A stretch of DNA of 8,034 nt from Nitriliruptoraceae bacterium (lineage in GTDB: Bacteria; Actinomycetota; Nitriliruptoria; Nitriliruptorales; Nitriliruptoraceae). Made by a program: the position numbers and the translations under genes. The stretch's first letter is position 1, and every line of letters starts with the position of its first letter. The notes under the pieces are model-generated. The model saw only the letters and a program-made list of their open reading frames with translations, searched no databases and was not told where the DNA came from. The stretch covers positions 1 to 8,034 of the forward strand of contig SKNP01000115.1 in assembly GCA_007120485.1 (NCBI GenBank), in the 5' to 3' direction. Of this stretch, positions 5,632 through 8,034 are shown piece by piece.

Positions 5632-6326
5632 CGCGGCACCGCCAACGCCAGATCACTGGCCTGGAAGCGGTCGCTGGCGGGGCGTTCGTCGAGCAGCCGC
5701 AGCAGCGCCGGAACGACCTCTTCCGGCAGCGGACGGTCGGAGATGTCCTCGTTCGGGAACGCCTGCTGATGCATCTCGGTCTGCATGTCGCCGGGGTCGA
5801 AGCTGTAGATCGGCAGCTGCGGCTCCTCCTCGGCCAGCACGGCGGTGAGTTGCTCGAGCGCGGCCTTGCTGGCGCTGTAGATGCCCCAGCCGGGGAGCGC
5901 CTCCAACGCGACGTCGGAGGTGACGTTGATCAGCACGCCGTCGGTAGCGCGGAGCGGTTCGAACAGCCGTTGCGTCAGCGCGAGCGGAGCCAGGGTGTTG
6001 ACTTCCAGCACCTGTCGTGCGTCAGCGACCGGGGTCGCCGCGATGGTTGGTCGGGGGGAGGGACCGAGGGAGCTGGCGTTGTTCAGCAGCAGGTCGAGCT
6101 CGCCGCGCTCGTCCACGGCGACCCGGATCGCTCGTTGGTGGTCGGGGTCGGCCACGTCGCCAGCGATCGTCACGATCGACCCTCCGTTCGGGAGGTCGTC
6201 CACCATCCGCTGTAGCGCCGCGCCGTCACGGGCGTCAACGATCAGGTGCCAGCCGCGGCCGGCTAGGGCGTGGGCAACGGCGGCGCCGAGGCCTCGGGAT
6301 GCTCCGGTGATCACGGCGGTCGGCAT
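5628..6326 (-). CDS. Short-chain dehydrogenase/reductase (SDR), probable SoxR target
   Basis: A 232-residue cytoplasmic NAD(P)-dependent oxidoreductase of the classical SDR type. It shows the Rossmann motif TGASRGLG (7-14), GDVAD (56-60) for the adenine ring, NNAS (82-85, a variant of NNAG), and the catalytic set N110, S137, Y150 and K154 in YSASK. PGDMQTEM (178-185) matches the usual PGxxxT after the active site. Length is normal for the family. R11 just after the glycine-rich turn hints at NADPH, by inference. ATG 6326 is preceded by GAGGAG at a 7-base spacing; an in-frame upstream extension to 6404 is rejected because it would run through the promoter. First gene of a three-gene unit with the QueA-like and ArsR-type genes, divergent from soxR. 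The substrate is not identifiable; quinone or other redox-active compounds are plausible given the regulation. Confidence 0.94.
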   Translation of the reverse strand: MPTAVITGASRGLGAAVAHALAGRGWHLIVDARDGAALQRMVDDLPNGGSIVTIAGDVADPDHQRAIRVAVDERGELDLLLNNASSLGPSPRPTIAATPVADARQVLEVNTLAPLALTQRLFEPLRATDGVLINVTSDVALEALPGWGIYSASKAALEQLTAVLAEEEPQLPIYSFDPGDMQTEMHQQAFPNEDISDRPLPEEVVPALLRLLDERPASDRFQASDLALAVPR

Positions 6327-6333
6327 GGGTTCG

Positions 6334-6339
6334 CTCCTC
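6334..6339 (-). promoter_or_regulatory. Ribosome binding site GAGGAG deciding the SDR start
   Basis: GAGGAG, read on the minus strand, stands 7 bases before ATG 6326. It rules out the longer open frame that begins at 6404. Confidence 0.85.
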
Positions 6340-6378
6340 GATCGGGTCGGGTGCTGGTGTCTTCGTCGGTCGAGAGTT

Positions 6379-6409
6379 AACGTAGAAGTTGAAGTCAGCT
6401 GCAAGTCAA
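6379..6409 (-). promoter_or_regulatory. SoxR/MerR-type promoter and operator driving the SDR operon
   Basis: On the minus strand, -35 TTGACT (6409-6404) and -10 TACGTT (6384-6379) are separated by exactly 19 bases (6403-6385). This is the over-long spacer typical of MerR-family activated promoters, where the regulator twists DNA to allow transcription. An imperfect dyad at 6406-6387 has half-sites ACTTGCAGCT and GACTTCAACT, sharing A-x-T-T-G-x-A-G when one is reverse-complemented. It starts at the fourth base of the -35 box, as in known SoxR sites (TTGACCTCAAG..CTTGAGG), and matches that pattern at many central positions such as AG-x-T-x-ACTT. A soxR gene starts 92 bases away on the other side. 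The leader to the SDR start is about 50 bases. Confidence 0.72.
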
Positions 6410-6439
6410 GAGGTTGCGGTCACGAGATCTGCGTCGACA

Positions 6440-6474
6440 CCTCCGCGTCGCGAAAGAGCCAGGCGAAGCGGAGG
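6440..6474 (+). other. 7-bp inverted repeat in the soxR leader
   Basis: CCTCCGC (6440-6446) and GCGGAGG (6468-6474) are perfect complements with a 21-base loop, lying 12 bases before the soxR ribosome binding site. It could be a leader hairpin affecting translation, a protein-binding dyad, or chance. I see no convincing soxR promoter. Confidence 0.3.
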
Positions 6475-6486
6475 GTGAGACGAGTC

Positions 6487-6493
6487 AGGGAGG
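6487..6493 (+). promoter_or_regulatory. Ribosome binding site AGGGAGG deciding the soxR start
   Basis: AGGGAGG stands 8 bases before ATG 6502. The same frame is open far upstream (from 5881), but that part runs antisense through the SDR gene and is not protein-like. Confidence 0.85.
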
Positions 6494-6501
6494 TGCGACA
6501 C

Positions 6502-6957
6502 ATGGGTGAGTTGCTGAGCGTCGGGCAAGTCGCGGAGCGAAGCGGCATCGCGGCCTCCGCCCTGCGGTACTACGAACGGGAGGGGCTGATCGCCGCGACG
6601 CGGAACGCGGGCGGCCACCGCCGGTTCGCGCCGATCGTGCTGCGACGGTTGGCCTTCATCCGTGCGGCCCGGCACGTCGGGTTGACGCTCGAGGAGGTCC
6701 GCGACGCGTTGGCGCAGTTGCCCGACGATCGCACCCCGACCAAGGCCGACTGGTCGCGGATCTCGCGGACCTGGCGTCAGCGCTTGGACGCGGAGATCGA
6801 GGCCCTGGAGGCGGTGCGTGACGGGCTCGACTCGTGCATCGGCTGCGGGTGCCTGTCACTCCAGCACTGCGGCATCGCCAACCCGGGCGACGAGGCGGCA
6901 GCCCGTGGCCCCGGGGCGCGCTACCTCCCGGCGCCGCTGCGCGAGCCCCAGGGCTGA
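6502..6957 (+). CDS. soxR: SoxR, [2Fe-2S] redox-sensing MerR-family activator
   Basis: A 151-residue cytoplasmic transcription factor that binds its operator as a dimer and activates when its iron-sulfur clusters are oxidised by redox-cycling compounds, superoxide or NO. It has an N-terminal MerR helix-turn-helix (SVGQVAERSGIAASALRYYEREGLI, 6-30), the wing RNAGGHRRF (34-42), a dimerisation helix about 83-110, and the cluster motif C112-x2-C115-x-C117-x5-C123 followed by NPGD. This has the same spacing and surroundings as the E. coli SoxR cysteines. Length matches the family. It is divergent from the SDR gene, whose promoter carries a SoxR-type site, and no soxS is present. In Streptomyces SoxR directly controls oxidoreductase and transport genes, and the arrangement here fits that type. 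It converges on the ComB-family gene with a 7-base gap. Confidence 0.97.
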   Translation: MGELLSVGQVAERSGIAASALRYYEREGLIAATRNAGGHRRFAPIVLRRLAFIRAARHVGLTLEEVRDALAQLPDDRTPTKADWSRISRTWRQRLDAEIEALEAVRDGLDSCIGCGCLSLQHCGIANPGDEAAARGPGARYLPAPLREPQG

Positions 6958-6964
6958 CGGTCGG

Positions 6965-7654
6965 TCACGCCCGCGTGATCTCGATCGCGCCCAGGTCGGG
7001 TGCCGGGGTCGCGAGCAGCGTGTGGTCGAAACGATCCACCTCGACGGCCAGAGGCAGGTCGGCGTCCGGCGCCCAGGCCGGCCCCTCGGGGGTGAACAGC
7101 CGTCCCGCGTCGGAGGTGGCGACGCGGTCCACGAACGGGGTCGGGTCGGGGTCGAGGCCCTGGACCCGCGCGGCGATCAATTCCGCGGCGGCCAGGTCCT
7201 CGTCGCCGTCGCGACCGAGCGAGGCGCCGGTGATCACGAACGTGACCCGTACCGGCGCGAGCGCCCGCAGCCGGGCCGCGGTCGCGGCGGCGGTCACGAA
7301 CGAGGCGGCCAGCACCACGCCGCTACCGGCGGTGCGCGCGAGCCCCTGCGTGCCTGCGGAGGTGCGGTGGATCACCGTGGCTCCGCTCAGGTCGCGGTCG
7401 GCGACCTCGGCGGGGGAGTTACCCAGGTCGAAGCCGTCGATGGGCCGGCCGTCCTCCTCGCCGGCCAGCAGCGCGCCCGGCAGGTGGGTATCGCGCAGGT
7501 CGACGGCGCCCTGCCGGGTGTCGACGGCGAGCAGCCGGTTGGCGCCGCGGTGGAAGCACCACGGCTCGAACGTGAAGGCCCGCAGCACGTCGATGACGAC
7601 CACCGCCTCGTCGGGCGCGGCCCCCTCGAGGTCGACGTAGCGGACCTCGGTCAC
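6965..7654 (-). CDS. ComB-family protein (2-phosphosulfolactate phosphatase-like)
   Basis: A 229-residue protein of the ComB family. In methanogens ComB is a Mg-dependent phosphatase that makes sulfolactate for coenzyme M. Motifs seen are VVVIDVLRAFT (18-28), GE (65-66), GRPIDGFDLGNSP (69-81), RTSAGTQG (97-104), AAS at 116-118, TG (142-143) and DEDLA (151-155), in the family order and at full length. No other coenzyme M gene is in view, and most bacterial homologues have no proven role, so the substrate is open. Start is GTG 7654, in a GTGA overlap with the dapE stop, with GGAGG at 7659-7663 and a 4-base spacing. That suggests co-transcription and coupled translation with dapE. Confidence 0.9.
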   Translation of the reverse strand: MTEVRYVDLEGAAPDEAVVVIDVLRAFTFEPWCFHRGANRLLAVDTRQGAVDLRDTHLPGALLAGEEDGRPIDGFDLGNSPAEVADRDLSGATVIHRTSAGTQGLARTAGSGVVLAASFVTAAATAARLRALAPVRVTFVITGASLGRDGDEDLAAAELIAARVQGLDPDPTPFVDRVATSDAGRLFTPEGPAWAPDADLPLAVEVDRFDHTLLATPAPDLGAIEITRA

Positions 7655-8034
7655 GTGGCCTCCGGCGCGGCTGGGGCATCACCGAGCAGGAACCGCCGCA
7701 GGGCCACGTCGGCAGCCACCAGCGCGTCCACCGGCACGTACTCGCCCCGCTGGTGCGCTTGCGCGGTCAAGCCGGGGCCGTAGTTGAGCGCCGGCACGTC
7801 GAGCTCCGCGAACCGGGCGACGTCGGTCCACGCCTGCTTGCCCGCCACGGGTGCTTGCACCGCGTCGACGAACCGCCGCACCACCGGGTGGTCGAGCCGC
7901 GGTGGTGCGCCGGGGACCCGGTCGACGATCTCGACCTCGGCCGCGTCGCCGACGAAGGCACGCAGCTGTGCTTCCGCCGCCTCCAGGTCGCGCGACGGCG
8001 CGAACCTCAAGTTGAGGTTGACGTTGAAGGTCCC
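7651..8034 (-). CDS. dapE: Succinyl-diaminopimelate desuccinylase (DapE), C-terminal part, cut by the window edge
   Basis: The last 128 residues of a zinc-dependent M20-family amidohydrolase that removes succinate from N-succinyl-LL-diaminopimelate, in the route to lysine and the peptidoglycan cross-linking residue. The frame is open to base 8034, so the start lies outside; the TTG at 8010 is internal, because the residues before it (GTFNVNLNLRFAPSR) are the conserved entry to the dimerisation domain. Further matches are VDRVPGAPPRLDHP, GKQAWTDVARFAEL, and NYGPGLTAQAHQRGEYV, where the His is the expected C-terminal metal ligand. It resembles the mycobacterial and other actinobacterial DapE type, though related M20 peptidases are a minor alternative. 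The TGA overlaps the next gene's GTG. Confidence 0.92.
   Translation of the reverse strand, partial: GTFNVNLNLRFAPSRDLEAAEAQLRAFVGDAAEVEIVDRVPGAPPRLDHPVVRRFVDAVQAPVAGKQAWTDVARFAELDVPALNYGPGLTAQAHQRGEYVPVDALVAADVALRRFLLGDAPAAPEAT

Noticed and set aside
6818..7783. Plus-strand open frames of 321 and 268 codons across the end of soxR and the ComB-family gene
   Set aside because: Antisense shadows of a well-conserved minus-strand gene with all family motifs.
1..8034. CRISPR arrays, insertion sequences, riboswitches
   Set aside because: No regularly spaced repeats, transposase motifs, terminal inverted repeats or recognisable riboswitch cores were found on either strand.

Overview
The window is very GC-rich, has GTG as well as ATG starts, and its closest recognisable protein motifs are actinobacterial: a GluRS beside tRNA-Gln/tRNA-Glu, a DapE of the actinobacterial type, a QueA-like protein of the short actinobacterial form, and a SoxR without an obvious soxS. 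I infer a chromosomal segment of a high-GC actinomycete-like bacterium; the species cannot be told from sequence alone. Most of it looks like core genome, with one probable accessory gene (an HNH nuclease).

Layout. Left edge: the 3' part of gltX (+), then tRNA-Gln(CTG) and tRNA-Glu(CTC) on the same strand, so a glutamyl-tRNA synthetase lies next to two tRNAs that carry glutamate in organisms using the GatCAB route. Directly after tRNA-Glu are two DnaA-box-like 9-mers; the second contains the stop codon of a convergent gene for an HNH endonuclease with three perfectly spaced C-x4-C-x9-C-x2-H modules. Divergent from it is a gene for a 262-residue protein of unknown function with one N-terminal membrane helix. 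A 389-base non-coding stretch with an imperfect 46-base-period repeat follows.

Centre: three minus-strand genes, tightly coupled, run SDR oxidoreductase -> QueA-like protein -> ArsR-type regulator (ATGA overlap, then a 4-base gap). They diverge from soxR (+). The intergenic region holds a strong candidate SoxR-activated promoter facing the SDR gene: -35 TTGACT, -10 TACGTT, a 19-base spacer and an imperfect dyad placed exactly as in known SoxR sites. The simplest reading is that SoxR, oxidised by redox-active compounds, switches on the SDR operon.

Right edge: convergent with soxR is a minus-strand pair in which the 3' end of dapE (lysine/peptidoglycan biosynthesis) overlaps by GTGA a ComB-family phosphatase-like gene.

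The points most worth following up are the SoxR operator and the three-gene operon it appears to control, including a QueA-like enzyme of unclear role and an ArsR protein with a damaged CxC motif, and the HNH protein with three zinc-binding modules next to the tRNA genes.
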